Shown: positions 51,945 to 63,764, counted from the stretch's first letter. The stretch: DNA of 64,000 nucleotides from Paroedura picta (GCF_049243985.1 NC_135369.1:22862765-22926764); one strand, 5' to 3'. Numbers and translations: made by a program. Notes: a model not told the origin generated them from the letters alone.

Positions 51945-52105
51945 TGGGTTTAGATCCCTCACTCTCAGACCTGAAACTCCTTGAGTGACCTTGTCTCTCA
52001 ACCTGACCTATTTCACAGGACTCTTGTGATGATAAAACGGGGTGGGGGAGGAAAAACACCATCTATGCTGCCCTGAGTTCTTTGCAGGAGCGGTGGGATT
52101 AAAAA
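51945..52105 (+). mobile_element. tRNA-type SINE body fragment
   Basis: GTTTAGATCCCTCACTCTCA, GAGTGACCTTGTCTCTCAAC and ACCTATTTCACAGGACTCTT resemble the body of the SINE at 20185; the head is not clear. Confidence 0.4.
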
Positions 52106-52195
52106 GTTACAGACAGGAAGACTGTTTCTAAAGGTTTGTATTCTCAGGTGCTGTTCATCTGAGCAAAGCCTTCTGAAGTTTCCACTCGGCAAATA

Positions 52196-52389
52196 GGGAT
52201 GTCAACTTCCAGGTAGGATTTTGGGATCCCCCAGAATTACAGTTTATCTCCAGACTACAGAGTTCAATTCCCCTGGAGAAAATGTCTGCTTCAGAGGGGG
52301 ACTCCATAACATTCTACCCCTAAATCACACCCATTCTTGGCTCCACCCCCAAAGTCTCCAGTAATTTCCTAACCCAGAGCTGGCAACCC
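52196..52389 (-). repeat. AGGGTTGCC-ended dispersed repeat
   Basis: TA flanks GGGATGTCAACTTCCAGG at the left and GAGCTGGCAACCC at the right. The interior is the reverse of the family core (TTTATCTCCAGACTACAG, CCCCTGGAGAAAATG). Confidence 0.65.
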
Positions 52390-52429
52390 TACCTATAAAT
52401 GGGCAAGATCGACAACTGCCCTTCCACGG

Positions 52430-52830
52430 ATTCTCTGTTATGGCTCCCACCTGGTAGAACAGTCTGATAAAATCGGGAAGGATTCCACACTCCTATCATT
52501 CCACAGAAAGCGTAAGGACGAATTATTCAAAAGGGCATTTTTATAAGATGAAGAAGGTTATAGTTGATGTCAGTGGCACTTAAGCAGTCTCTGTTGTATA
52601 TGTTATGCTGTATTTATTGCATGTTTTGCTAATCTTTGTAATTATCCATCATATCTAATGTCCCACGGCATTGACCTACCTAGCTCTGGATTTATTGTAT
52701 TTTGCTGTGTCTACCGTGGGATTCCCTAGTTCTATGTAGGTTGTATGTATTATCTTGTCTTTTAGTCATAGTCTGCATTAACTGTCAGTGAGAAAAGTGG
52801 ACAAGAAATGAAATACATAAATAAATTTCA
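52430..52830 (+). mobile_element. LINE (L2/CR1-type) ORF end and 3' UTR
   Basis: CTCCCACCTGGTAGAACAG and AGAAAGCGTAAGGACGAATTATTCAAAAG look like the last codons of a LINE reverse-transcriptase frame (RKDELFKRAFL then stop). An A/T-rich 3' UTR follows, ending ACATAAATAAATTTC. Confidence 0.55.
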
Positions 52831-52905
52831 TATTCCTGTGCAAAACTGCTGTTGGTTTACTTGGCTGCATTTGGCTCATAATTGTGAGAATCACCTATCA
52901 CTCCC

Positions 52906-52932
52906 GATAGATAGATAGATAGATAGATAGAT
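52906..52932. repeat. (GATA)n microsatellite
   Basis: About six to seven perfect GATA units. Confidence 0.9.
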
Positions 52933-53537
52933 TTATTTGTATATAGCCATAGGCCTTTACAAAATAGCAAGATTTCATTTAGTAAACTCCAGAATAGTGC
53001 CCACCAGGCATGTTGCAGAGGCTCTAATGGTGTCAACTTCATTTGGTAAAAGAAGGCAGTTTATTGAAGCGAGACAATTAGCTCATCACGGGGTTCTTGC
53101 TAAGACTGAGGTCCCCGGGCAAGTACTTTATTTTTCCCCTATCAGCTAAAAGCGCCCAACCCTTCCTGACGCCAAATGGATTTAGGCAGAACAGCCCTTG
53201 TTCCCTGCTTGTAATCATCCTCCTGTTTGTATCTCCACCTTGTTATCCCACCTGGGGGCTAGTCTCCTTAGCTCTGCTGCCAATAGAAGTCTCTTATGAT
53301 GCTCTGCTCCGCCTGCTGGGGGAGGCGCAGGAGACTTCCTGATGAGATGCATGGTGGTATCAGAAATTGGCAGGGGGGCGGGGAGGAGAGAGAGAAAACA
53401 CGTTATGTGCTCCAACCAAGCACAGCCAAGAAACAATAGAGGAATTCATGCACAAAACTGCAAGGTTTGCCAATAGAGTGTACTCCACTGCCCTGTTTCA
53501 TTCTAATAGTCCGGTTGTGTCATCTACTTTGTGGTGT

Positions 53538-53805
53538 TCAGTTAGAAGAAGAGTTGTTTTTATACCCCGCTTTTTACTCCCAGCGGCTTATAATCGCCTT
53601 CCCTTTCTCTCCCCACAAATGACACCCGGTGAGGCAGGTGGGGCTGAGGGAGCTCTGACAGAACAGCTCTGTGAGAACAGCTCTGACAGGACTGTGACTA
53701 GCCCAAGGTCACCCAGCTGGCTGCTTGTGGAGGAGTGGGGAATCATTCCCGGATCTCCAGATTAGAGGTGGCCACTCTTAAGCACTAGACCAAACTGATT
53801 CTCAA
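53538..53805 (-). mobile_element. tRNA-derived SINE (family A), antisense
   Basis: The plus strand runs AGAAGAAGAGTTG (tail), CAGCGGCTTATAATCGCC, GACACCCGGTGAGGCAGG, and ends AGCACTAGACCAAACTG (A box in reverse). Confidence 0.75.
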
Positions 53806-54039
53806 GTGTCTCTTTTGGGGTGGCTCTCCCCTACTTGGAGCAAATGCTTTACTCCTACACCCGGATCTCGGATTACTCTGGCCTCTCTTTGAAACATGCC
53901 CTCTCCCACTTCTGTGTATAAAATCAGCCCCAGTAGCTGCACATTTAATGTATCCAGAGCTCTGGCTCACAAAAGCTTATTCTGATTTTTTTCATTAAGG
54001 ACTGCGACACATTCCACACAGGCTCAGAGGAACTCTTTC

Positions 54040-54398
54040 CCTCCGGCCCCTTAGCACTTCGCGGGGTTGAGAGAGCCGCATTGACCCCGCGGGCTCCTTC
54101 GGGCGACTCTCGCCTCCGTCTTCCCTCCGTAAATCTTGCTGATCATCCCGAATGCAGCTGAACAGCAGGGTGAGCGAGCCAGACACTCCCTCCTGGCTCC
54201 TCATAGGCTCCCCCCAGCCAATGTCATTCTTTTCCTAGGCTGCGATTGGCTGCTCAGGGATAAGGACAGGATGGGAAGAGGGGGGAGGGTGCTGCCACCC
54301 TGGTTGGCGTGGATGACAGAACGCAGGTAGAGGAACAGGTGAGCGAGACCTGTGGCCCTCCGCCAGGAATCTGCCTGAGTCCTTTGCAGTCCGGACAG
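54040..54398 (+). promoter_or_regulatory. Probable TM7SF2 promoter and untranslated first exon
   Basis: This is the only GC/CpG-rich unique segment upstream of TM7SF2. It has CCAAT words in both orientations (AGCCAATG near 54218, GATTGGCTG near 54244) and a good donor GGACAG|GTAAGT at 54398/54399. An acceptor at 56909 or 56928 would join it to the exon with the TM7SF2 ATG. Assignment to TM7SF2 is inferred from order and strand; no canonical sterol element was identified. Confidence 0.4.
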
Positions 54399-55149
54399 GT
54401 AAGTCCATGACTGCTTGAGGGGGTGGACTGTTGCATCTCAGGGACAGGGTATCCCATCCCCCCACCATGTCTCAGATGCTGGAGTCAGACAGCAAGAGGG
54501 GATATACGGCTGTCTGCATCTTTCCCTGCCGGCTACCCATCGCTGGACACAAAAAAGCAAAGCCAACAAGAAGCAAAATTGGATAATTCGGTTAAATTTC
54601 TTAAAATTCCCTATGTGTTTCATCAAGATAAAAATAAGGCTTTCCAGAATCTAAATAGGTGATTTCACTGAGTACTAAAATATTTTAATCTGATTTTGCA
54701 CCATTGGCCTTGGCCTTGTTTCTTTGTATCCTGTTACTGGTGCAGCTCTTTATTTTCTTGCTACCCTCCGCTGGAGACAGAAAACCGGAGCTGAGGCACA
54801 TCTAAATCCTGTATGCTTTTAATGCTAAATTGTAAAAATTCCAAAACCCTGCTTGCCCAGTGCAGGTGTGTGTGGGGGGTTTGCGGTGGAAGTCCTAATT
54901 GGAATGAAAATCATATCAGGACAGAGTTTGGATTGTGAATCAAAGAAGTTATGAAGAAGCTGAGATTTACTTGCTGATCTTGCCATGCTGGCTCTCTTGG
55001 AGGCGTATTTAAGAAGCCTAGGACTGAAAAGATCTAATCGGAGTAAGGCATTGGCATGATCTCTCCACTGGGGCAGTGGTGCTTCTTTTGCCAAAAATAA
55101 CTTTATGCACTTGACACCATAATCAGAGCCACTGTGGCCATGCACCTCT

Positions 55150-55345
55150 GGAGGGGCTGTAGTGTGGTAGTGCACATACTTTGTACATAGAAGGTACCCC
55201 AGTTCAATTCCTAGTTCAGTACAGGACCGTCATTATGGGGGGGGGGGGATTTTCTATGCCTGGGAACTAGGAAAAAAATGCCGCTAGAGTAAAGAATACA
55301 GAGCTAGATTACCCCAAACTTGACTTGGTATAAGACAGCTTCATA
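55150..55345 (+). mobile_element. tRNA-like SINE (family B), diverged
   Basis: GGGGCTGTAGTGTGGTAGTG, CAGTTCAATTCCTAG, and TTGGTATAAGACAGCTTCAT at the end. Confidence 0.5.
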
Positions 55346-55593
55346 TATTAAATGCAACGTTCAGAGGTATATTCTTGTACTGGAATGTGGGGTGTGTGCT
55401 GATACTGGTGAATGCCTATGAAACAGCTCATGAGAAGATTTGGGTGCACTGAAGGAAAGTATAATTGGAATTTACTGATATTAAATATATATATTTTGCT
55501 TTGGGGTATTTATTGTGAACAAATACCCTGCTTTTGCTGAGTTTGGGGCCTAAAGGGTTTAATAAGAAGGCAAATGGAACACCAGTATTTAAA

Positions 55594-56340
55594 TTCATAG
55601 AGGTAGATGGGATTCCAAGGGTCATCTAGTCCAACCCCCAGCACAATGCAGGAAATTTACAGCTATTCATCCCCTCTTTCCAAGCGACCCCTTCTCTATT
55701 CCAGCTTGGTGTACTAATTAAGAGTGGTGGTTTCTAATCCAGAGAGCTGAGTTTGATTCCCTGCTCCTCCACAATGCAGCCAGCTGGGTGATCTGGGGCT
55801 AGTCAGAGTCCTGTTAGAGCTGTTCTCACAGAGCAGTTTCAGAGCTCTCTTAGCCTCACCTACCTCACAGGTTGTCTGTTGTGGAGACACAAAAGGAAGA
55901 TGATTGTAAACCGCTTTGAGACTCTTTTGAATAGTGAAAAGAAGGATTAAAAAAAAACTCTTCTTCTATTTCTAGAAGAAGGCAAAAAAATCTCCAGGAT
56001 CTCGGAGCCAATCTGGCCTGGAAGAAAATTCCTTTCTGATCCTAAAGTGGTGATCGGCATTACGCTGGGCATGTAAGAAAGGGCTACGAGAGCCAATCAC
56101 TCTCATCCCTTCCTGCCCTCCCTCTCACACTGCCTAAATTCACAGAATTATGCGATCTGAAGAGAAAACAGAGTATAATTCACAGAACTGGATTGCTGTC
56201 ACATGGCCATCTAGCTTCTGCTTAAAGACCTCAAAAGAAAGAGATCCTGCTACCTTCCAAGGAAACATTTTCCACTGGAGAACTGTCAGGAAATTCTTCC
56301 TAACATTTAGCCAGAATCTCTTTTGATTTAATTCAGCAGG
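55594..56340 (-). mobile_element. CR1 LINE 3' end, antisense, split by a SINE
   Basis: The plus strand reads GGTCATCTAGTCCAACCCCC, then resumes after the SINE with GGCCTGGAAGAAAATTCCTT and CCTAAAGTGGTGATCGGC. The break is at about 55704-55975. Confidence 0.75.
55704..55975 (+). mobile_element. tRNA-derived SINE (family A) inserted in CR1
   Basis: AGCTTGGTGTACTAATTAAG, GAGTTTGATTCCCTGCTCC, GGTTGTCTGTTGTGGAGAC and a CTCTTCTTCT tail, with CR1 sequence on both sides. Confidence 0.75.
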
Positions 56341-56955
56341 AAGCTAGGAGCACTCTGCACATGCTCAGTGACACTCTTATTGTGAATCATTTCAAACAAA
56401 GACACCAGACAGATCTCAGCACTGATATGACTTCTGTACCCTCTGCTCTTGAATTCTGGCCCCAAGCCAATAGTCCCAATTGTGTAGGAAGGCCGGCCGG
56501 CCAGCTGGCTGGTTGTGGTTTACTCAGCAGAGAGAGAGGAAAGGTCTTCATGCATGCATGCATGTCCTTCTGCTGATTCATTTCTAAAAGAAGAAATTGT
56601 CTGTCCCTCTGCCCTCATTTAAGGCACCGGCAGAACGCAGAATGAAAGGAAGGGAGGGAGTTCTAATCCTCTCAACCATAGTAAACGTGAAAGGATAGCT
56701 GGGCCTCAGCCAGGGGTAATTAATTTGTACAAAGAGAGCTTAAGTGGGTACCCAAGAAGAAGAAGAAGAAGCAAAATACAACTGGGTCTAAATAGATTCT
56801 TTCCACAGGCACGTGGCTCGAGAATAATACCCCTCCGCCCGTACACACAAGTCAAGATTTAAAACCACAAGTGTGCGGTGTCGGGCGTGTATGTGTGCCT
56901 TTCTGGCAGCGCTGTTCACTGTTGACAGCTGACTCGGCACCTGGTTGAGAGAACT

Positions 56956-59900
56956 ATGGATCGACACAAGATCCCCCGCACCAAAGAATTGGAATTTGGG
57001 GGTTTTCTAGGTAAGGAGGAAATTTTGGAGTGGCCAGAGGACGGTGGGAGAGACGGGACGACAAAATAGAAAAGATCCACAAGTGTCCTCTGGGGGTTTT
57101 TTTGTGTTTTTTTTTTCCTGAGCCCCCCATAGCTGTCTTAGGGAGTAAAAATACTTTTTCTATTTTTGTCTGGAATTAGGGTTGCCTGTTCCGGGTTTGG
57201 AAATACCTGGAGATTTGTGGGGAAGAGCCTGGGGAGGGTGGGTTTGGCCGAAGGGAGGGACATCAATGGGAGAGAATGCCAAAAAATCCAACTTCCAAAG
57301 CAGCCATTTTCTCAGGGTGAATTGATCAGTCGCCTGGAGATCAGCTGCAATACCACGAGATCTCCAGCTGCCACCTAATAACACGAGATCTCCAGCAATA
57401 TTCCAGATCTCTGGAATATTGATCCTACTGCCTTCCCACTGACAAAGCTGGGTTCTGTTTTTTCCTTGGCTTCCCTTCCCAAGACACTTGCTCCTTTCTA
57501 ATCCTCCCTCCCCCCTCCTTCTTTGTTGCAGGGGCCTTCTGCCTCCTTTTCCTATTGCCTGCCACTGTCTTCGTCCTGCTACTCACGTGCAGGACAGAGC
57601 AGGCCAGCCTCTTGAACTTCCCATTGCCTTTGCCCACCCTCCGCTCCTTGTGGAACCCACAGGATTTTGCACTGGTCTTAGCCTGGGTAGGGCTGCAGGC
57701 TCTCCTGTACATGCTGCCTCTGGGGAAGGTAAGGAGGCGTTATTTTTGCATTTCCACTGAAAATGTTTCTAATTATTATTGTATGCCATCTCGCACTACG
57801 AGGAAAGTGTTTTAATAAACCTCTATGCTTTGAATTTTCAGTTGTAAGGTTCTTGAGGCATTAATCAATGAATGTCAGGGATCCAAGTCTAGGTCCCTCT
57901 GAGTCATTACACCTTGGGCAAGCGAGCAGCTTGTGAGCCCTTAAGGTTATCGGCTCACAAGAAACCAGACCTTGGTAATATATATGAAACAACCGAGCAA
58001 CTTTACTGGAACTAGAAATATTAAACAAGCTCCCATCAAGTCACATAATTGGCCATTAATGGTCCTTGATTGGTTCTTAAGTCTGTACACTGATTGGCTG
58101 TGAACCAGTGATTGGCGAATCATTAGTAAGGGTCTTGGATCTCAGGTTCAGTTCCCAAGCTCCCAGTCTCTGAATGTCCAAAGGCACAACAGGCACGATT
58201 AAGGCAAGTCTGGTCTCCTTGTCAGAGGAGTTAATTGGTGGAAAGTCACTGACCATTAACACAATTCAGGGAAGAAAAGATTGCGGCTGGTTTTACACTC
58301 CCCCCCCCTGTTGTCGATCCTGTCAATCCGAACCCAGGTCTTCCTCCTTCCTTTTCCCTGCATTGAAACAGACTGTGTTCTACACTTAATTGCTTGATTG
58401 GGGAAGCTAAGAGGGGGGAGGGGAGCAGTGGTCGCAAAGCTTCAGCCAGCACAAGGCTGGAGAGGGGTTTATTTCCTGCTGTTCTACAGTCAAAGTGGGA
58501 GGGAGGCATTTTCCTGAACGGGCAGGGAACGGAAAGACAATCCAAAAGACAAATCTTGGCACATAGAAGTGTGGGCTTGGAGCACAGGCACTTTAGAAAT
58601 GAGGGCAAAAATAAGTCTTGCAAGGGAGCTGGAAACCAGGCAGCCTTTGAACTGACGCCCTGACCAATCTGCGACAGGCTTCACTACGTCAGCGTTGGAG
58701 GCGCCAGGGAGGAAGTTAATCCAGCAAAATGGAGAGGTCTATACAAATACTGGGGGTCTCGGAGTGGATTCCTCAAATGTAGCAAGCTATATCCACTCCT
58801 GCAGAAGCGGGGGAAAGGTAGTGCTACCGCGGATCAATCATAGACGTTGCAGAGGGAAAATTTAAAGCACTAAATATCAGCATGGAAATCAAATAATGTG
58901 TAGATGACTTTGGGGTCACTGGGATAAAAAGCCCAGTGCAGATTCAGCCTGACAGCCTGGAACCTCCAGTTCAGATCTTCCCTGCTGTCCCCAAAGTTAC
59001 TGCCTAATATGGGTCCCTGTCCCCAAAGTTACTGCCTGATATGGGGTTCAGCTTCATGCCTCCATTTCTGCAATTCTGAATTATAATTCAATCAGCAACT
59101 ATGCCTTTTTAAAATCTTTAATGAGTTCTCTGTCATCCTTTTCCTCCTTAAAAGTGCTTTTCTCAGCCAACTCTCTTGGTAAAATAATCTTATTTTCTGC
59201 TCCCTGGACAAACACACAAGCTAATTTCCAACTGCAGTCTGAATATATCTTCACCAATTTGGGATGGAGGTGTGTGTGATAACTTCTCCTAGGATTTAAC
59301 TCAGAGGCTATGGTGGAAGTAACATTTGAACGCGGAATTGTGTTGTGCTCTAAGATCAGTCCTCTGGCAAGTGGAGTATATGATCACAAACTTTTTTTTT
59401 TTTTGGTGGGAAGGGGGAATATTTATCTTCTACAACCAGACCAGAGCACTGGAAGAAAGGTTCTAATAAAGCTCTCCTTGCTTCAGCTTGTATATTTCTT
59501 AAAACAGGTCACAGAAGGGACAGTTCTTCGAGACAAAAGCCGGCTCCTGTACTGTATTAATGGTGGGTACGCCTGGAAACAGAGCCCATGCCAGAAACAA
59601 TTCTGGAGGGAAACAATATCTCGTGGCTAGAGTAATCTCTCATGAGGTTAACAAAACACCAGCCGTTGAGCAGCTTGAAATTAAACAATTGCAGTCTCAA
59701 AGCAAATTATTTGAGTAACCCCTTGGCCTAGTAGTTAAGAGCAGCAGCCTCTGTTCTGGAGAACCGGGGTTGATTCCCCACTCCTCTTCCCTATGCAGCA
59801 AGCTGGGTGACCTTGGTCCCGTCTCAGTTCTCTCAGAGCTCTCTGAAACCTCACCTACCTCACAGAGTGTCTGTTGTGGGGAGAGGAAGGGAAGGTGATT

Positions 59901-62900
59901 ATAAGATGCTTTGAGACTCCATCAGGTAGTAATAAGCAGGGTGCAAAACCCCGCCTCTTCTTCTTAATTAAAAGCTTAATTGAACAGACAGGTTGCAGCC
60001 TGTTGTCTAAAAGAAAGCCACAGAGTCACCAGGTGAACTTCTAGAAGAACAGCATTCCTTAAGCAAAGTGCCCTGTCTCTAATTGCTACCTACCTCATCT
60101 CTGAAAGTGGGGGCACTGCCAACTCCTGCTCAGGAAATTCTTGGAAATTTGGTGACAGAGTTTCAGGAGGGGGCTCAGTGACGGAATATATGTTCACAGG
60201 TTTGTGTGTGTGTGTGAGGGTGATAACAACTTCTCACAGGATACAACACAGGGGCTATGGTGGAAGAAACATTCGAACCCAGAACTGTTTTGGGATCTGA
60301 GATCAGTTCTCTGGCAAATGGACCATATTATCACAAACTAGTGTGTTTTGTGGGCGTGAGGATGGGAAGGGAACACATTTCTCTTCAACATAATAGACCA
60401 GAATCCTGGAACAAAGGCACTATTGTGTATCGTGCCATCATGGAAGACTTCTGGATCAGACAGAGGACACCTAAGGATTGCCCTCCTGCATTTCATGCTT
60501 GTAACACCCTTAACCAGGACTATTTGGCCCTCTGCAACAATTATAAACTTGTTTACCACATTGAAAGAGCTGCCTTATTCTGAATCAGACTGTTGGTCTA
60601 TCAAAGGTCACCCTTAACTAATGGGACTGGCAGGAGAAGGCAGCTTCATCTGTGCATCTATACCTGAGACAGCCTCAGGACGGCTCATTCTGTCTCTGCC
60701 TAAACCCATTTTTCCCTTGGCAGGGATCCATGCCATGTGGATCACAGCGTTGTTGGTGGGGGTCGGCATGGTTGCAGGGTTGCGCCTCAGTTACATATAC
60801 GACCATTTACTGCAACTCGCCTTCTCTGCAACTGTTCTGGCTTTTGGACTCAGCATCCTCCTCTATCTCAAAGCACTCCTGGCCCCTGGGACAGCGCTGG
60901 CTCCAGGTGGGAATTCAGGTGAGCTCTCGGTTCCACGGCATCTCACGTGTCGGTTCAAAGGGACAGAAGTGTCCACAGGGAACCCAATAAGGGAGGGGGA
61001 CCTTTCTGGACTTCCCTATAAAGCCCATTTATTAAGGAATTTGTGCAGAAGGACTTGCCTGGATGGTTTTTTGCTCTACAGGATTAACAGTTACGAAAGG
61101 ATTGGAAAAGGCATCTCCACAACCTTTGTTGTGCCCAAAATCAAGAAAACTGCATTTGTTATTGTACTTCTAGTTCTGTAGCCTCACATTGGAGCCTCTC
61201 TTCTTCTTCAGTGGGGGAAGGCCTCCCAAACTGGTTAGGTCAGGCCTCCACTGGCTCCAAGCAGGACTATGCACATTTGTATGCCTTTCCAGGACGAGAG
61301 TGGGCTGTCCCTTCCAGGCCCAATAGCCCTGTAGCTCCCGCAGGACATTCAGAGCACAGTTCCTCAACCTGCCTGTAATGACTTATTAATGGCTACGGAA
61401 ATAGGAAGTAATCACGGTCTTTCTGGCCCTAATCATGGTCTTTCTGGCCCTGAATAACCAGATGAGAGAAAGATCTTCGATAAGCCTCATGTCCTGTCCA
61501 TTACACTGGGGCTAGGGGAGGGCTCCCCTGGGCTGAAGAAAGTATGCCCATGCTGTCAGGAAACCATCAAGGGGATGAGGCTCTAGTCTCTTCACTGGTC
61601 TTCCTGCAGTGGCAGTGAAGGCACGTGTTTCTCTTTTCCGGTCCAGGATTGAGCCTGGGCTAAGAGAGAGCAACTTGGATGGAAAATCCTGACAGGAGAA
61701 AGGAATGCCATGGGAGCCCAGCCCCACTCAGAGCAGGCTACAACAGATTCTCCTGGGAGCCTGAAACGTTCTCCATTTTGTTTTTGAGAATGGACCTCTT
61801 CTGTTCACATTTTCTCAGTCCACGGGGACAAAAACAAAACACACCCACTGCCAAGAGGGCTAGAACTGATTTCCCACCCTATCTTACCTATTTCGTTTTT
61901 ATTTCTTTTGATTGTAAATTATGTCTGTGGTTTTAAGGGGAAGTTTTATTGGGATTTTTATACAGGCTTTGTAACCCGCCATGAGCCATTGGGAGTGGCG
62001 GGTAAGAAATTGAATAAATAATAATAATATAATAATAGATCAGAAAAATACTGAAATGTTGTCGATCTTCAGCATCCCCTACCTTTTCCCTGCACAGGAA
62101 ACCCCATCTATGACTTCTTCATCGGCCACGAGTTGAACCCACGCATTGGTACCTTCGACCTTAAGTTTTTCTGTGAGCTGCGCCCGGGTCTCCTGGGTTG
62201 GGTAGGTATCACTGGGCCCGAGGGGGTGGGAAGAGAAAGCAGGAGGGCTTATACCAGGGGTTCGATTCTGCGCTCCCCCACATGCAGCCAGCTGGGTGAC
62301 CTTGGGCTTGCCACAGCACTGATAAAACTGTTCTGACCAAGCAGTAATATCAGGGCTCTTTCAGCCTCACCCACCCCACAGGGTGTCTGTTGTGGGGAGA
62401 GGAATGGGAAGGTGACTGTAAACTGCTTTGAGCCTCCTTCGGGTAGGGAAAAGCGGCATATAAGAACCAACTCTTCTTCTTCTTCTAGTCAAACTGCGGC
62501 CCTCTAGATGTCCATGGACTACAATTCCCAGAAGCCCCTGGCTTATACAGTTAAGGGCTGTTTCACACATTGCCCTGTCCTCCTGTTCTCTTTGTGATTG
62601 CCTTGAGGACTTTTGCCCAGGCTTGCTCTGGGAGTTCCATGTTCCGAACTAAATCTCCAGGAGTGGGTGGACCAGGACTGTGGAGTGTTGGGACAGGGGA
62701 CTTGTGCCTCTCTGGCTGCCCAGTCTCCCTCACCCTCTTGGGAAACTGCTATACTGGGGGAGCTTGCATGTAGGCAGAGGCTCACAGGGGTGTTGCATTG
62801 CAAGTTAGTAGGACTACAAAGCTGATATCGGGCCAAGGAAAGGGTGGAGCTGCTTTGGGCCTGCCAGGAGGTCTGGAAAGATGTGAACAAGATTTCTGGC

Positions 62901-63461
62901 TCCCCTCAGGGGTCTGCTTTGAGACGGCTATCAGTCCCACTCGGCAAGAACCATGGAGGACAAAAACATGGTTGATCATTTGTATGCATCACTTAATTAC
63001 GGTGAAAATCTGAAAATTGTGTTGCTTTGGGATTTAAAAAAACAACAACACTCCTGTGCTTTGAAGCTGTTAAAAACTGTGTGTTAATTGAAGCTGTTAA
63101 AAACTGTGTGTTAATTGAAGCTGTTAAAAACTGTGTTAATTGAATAACGCTATAGTGCACTGAAGTGCATTCTTGTTAAACTGCCAGCAGAGGAAGCTGT
63201 TGCTTTACTTAAATCTACCGTAAAGAGCATTGGGTTAAAGGAACAGTGATCTGGTGATGATGGGAGGGATACAATGGAAGAAAAATGGACTCACAGCCAT
63301 CCTGTGGTTGCAGTAGGTCTTCCTTTTCTCTTGTCCTTTAGGCTCTGATCAACATGGGTATGTTAGTGAAGGAGACGGAGCTGAGAGGGAATCCTTCCTT
63401 GGCTATGATTCTTGTGAATGCCTTCCAGCTACTTTATGTGGTGGACGCCTTTTGGAACGAG
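56956..63461 (+). CDS. TM7SF2: Delta(14)-sterol reductase TM7SF2, first six coding exons (partial)
   Basis: Exons: 56956-57010, 57532-57728, 59508-59562, 60724-60918, 62098-62201, 63342-63461; phases agree and give the first 242 residues (human protein 418). The rest lies past the right edge. TM7SF2 is a multi-pass ER enzyme that reduces the C14-C15 double bond of sterol intermediates with NADPH in cholesterol synthesis; it is related to the LBR C-terminal domain and yeast ERG24. Matches include [90 protein letters not shown] and [16 protein letters not shown]. Several hydrophobic spans are evident. The usual YPING reads YCING here. Divergent, repeat-rich introns; a duplicated segment flanks exon 3. 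Confidence 0.93.
57178..57420 (+). repeat. AGGGTTGCC-ended dispersed repeat
   Basis: TTAGGGTTGCCTGTTCCGGG, TTGGAAATACCTGGAGATTT, CCATTTTCTCAGGGTGAATTG, and a duplicated GAGATCTCCAG end. In TM7SF2 intron 1. Confidence 0.6.
58968..59045 (+). repeat. Tandem duplication in TM7SF2 intron 2
   Basis: Two copies of TGTCCCCAAAGTTACTGCCT followed by AATATGGG or GATATGGG, about 36 bp apart. Confidence 0.7.
59262..59460 (+). repeat. Left copy of a duplicated intronic segment
   Basis: GGCTATGGTGGAAGTAACAT, AAGATCAGTCCTCTGGCAAG and AACCAGACCAGAGCACTGGA match the copy at 60205-60420 in order and spacing, with scattered differences. It is 48 bp before exon 3 of TM7SF2. Confidence 0.7.
59725..59968 (+). mobile_element. 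tRNA-derived SINE (family A)
   Basis: CCTTGGCCTAGTAGTTAAGA, GGGGTTGATTCCCCACTCC, GTGTCTGTTGTGGGGAGAGG and a CTCTTCTTCTT tail. Between TM7SF2 exons 3 and 4. Confidence 0.75.
60205..60420 (+). repeat. Right copy of a duplicated intronic segment
   Basis: GGCTATGGTGGAAGAAACAT, GAGATCAGTTCTCTGGCAAA and ATAGACCAGAATCCTGGAAC match 59262-59460. The frame over it has no recognisable domain. Confidence 0.7.
61412..61456 (+). repeat. Short tandem duplication
   Basis: AATCACGGTCTTTCTGGCCCT is followed at once by AATCATGGTCTTTCTGGCCCT. Confidence 0.8.
61895..62040 (+). mobile_element. L2-like LINE 3' tail
   Basis: GTAACCCGCCATGAGCCATT, GGGAGTGGCGGGTAAGAAAT and a TGAATAAATAATAATAATAT tail. It ends 55 bp before TM7SF2 exon 5. 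Confidence 0.65.
62255..62540 (+). mobile_element. hAT-type MITE split by a SINE
   Basis: The left end CAGGGGT and the right part AGTCAAACTGCGGCCCTC ... CCAGAAGCCCCTG belong to the CAGGGG family. The perfect 8-bp duplication GCTTATAC is at 62247-62254 and 62541-62548. A family A SINE fills the middle. Confidence 0.85.
62261..62486 (+). mobile_element. tRNA-derived SINE (family A), 5'-truncated, nested
   Basis: It starts at the B box (GTTCGATTCTGCGCTCC), lacks the A box, and ends in CTTCTTCTTCTT. It sits inside the hAT element with no clear duplication of its own. In TM7SF2 intron 5. Confidence 0.85.
63061..63143 (+). repeat. 27-bp tandem repeat, three units
   Basis: Unit TTGAAGCTGTTAAAAACTGT plus GTGTTAA, two exact copies and a third shortened by 2 bp, in TM7SF2 intron 5. 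Confidence 0.9.
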
Positions 63462-63764
63462 GTATGTTCAACATCATGAGAGACCTATGCCGGCTGGGAA
63501 ATTGAGGGTCCATTTGTAGTTATTTTTCTCCCCTCCCCCCATCTTTGTGTGCTCAAAGCATTTGAAGTCCTAGTTCTGCTCTCATCAGTTTCAGAACAGT
63601 CAGCGATTGGAGAGACAGAGCTAACCTTATCACAGATTTTCTCCTTAGCGCCATGAGTGCGAGAAAATAGGGATAACTGGAGTGTATGAAAATAAAGCTG
63701 CGAAGTCGGCTTGCCAGTCGTCCCCTCCACCACCAAGTCACCAACAGAGGACCGGGAGGGGGGT

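Noticed and set aside
53367-53765. 132-codon frame
   Set aside because: Mostly an antisense tRNA-derived SINE.
50850-56955. Membrane and TIR exon for the TLR5-like gene
   Set aside because: No TIR-like frame was found on the plus strand; the interval holds repeats and a probable TM7SF2 leader.
57880-58330. Possible solo LTR (TGT... start, mixed A/T-rich body)
   Set aside because: No matching terminal sequence, target duplication or second copy could be shown, so it is left unassigned as at most an old fossil.
60621-61181. 186-codon frame as a complete gene
   Set aside because: It is TM7SF2 exon 4 read into flanking intron; splice sites at 60724 and 60918 explain the conserved part.
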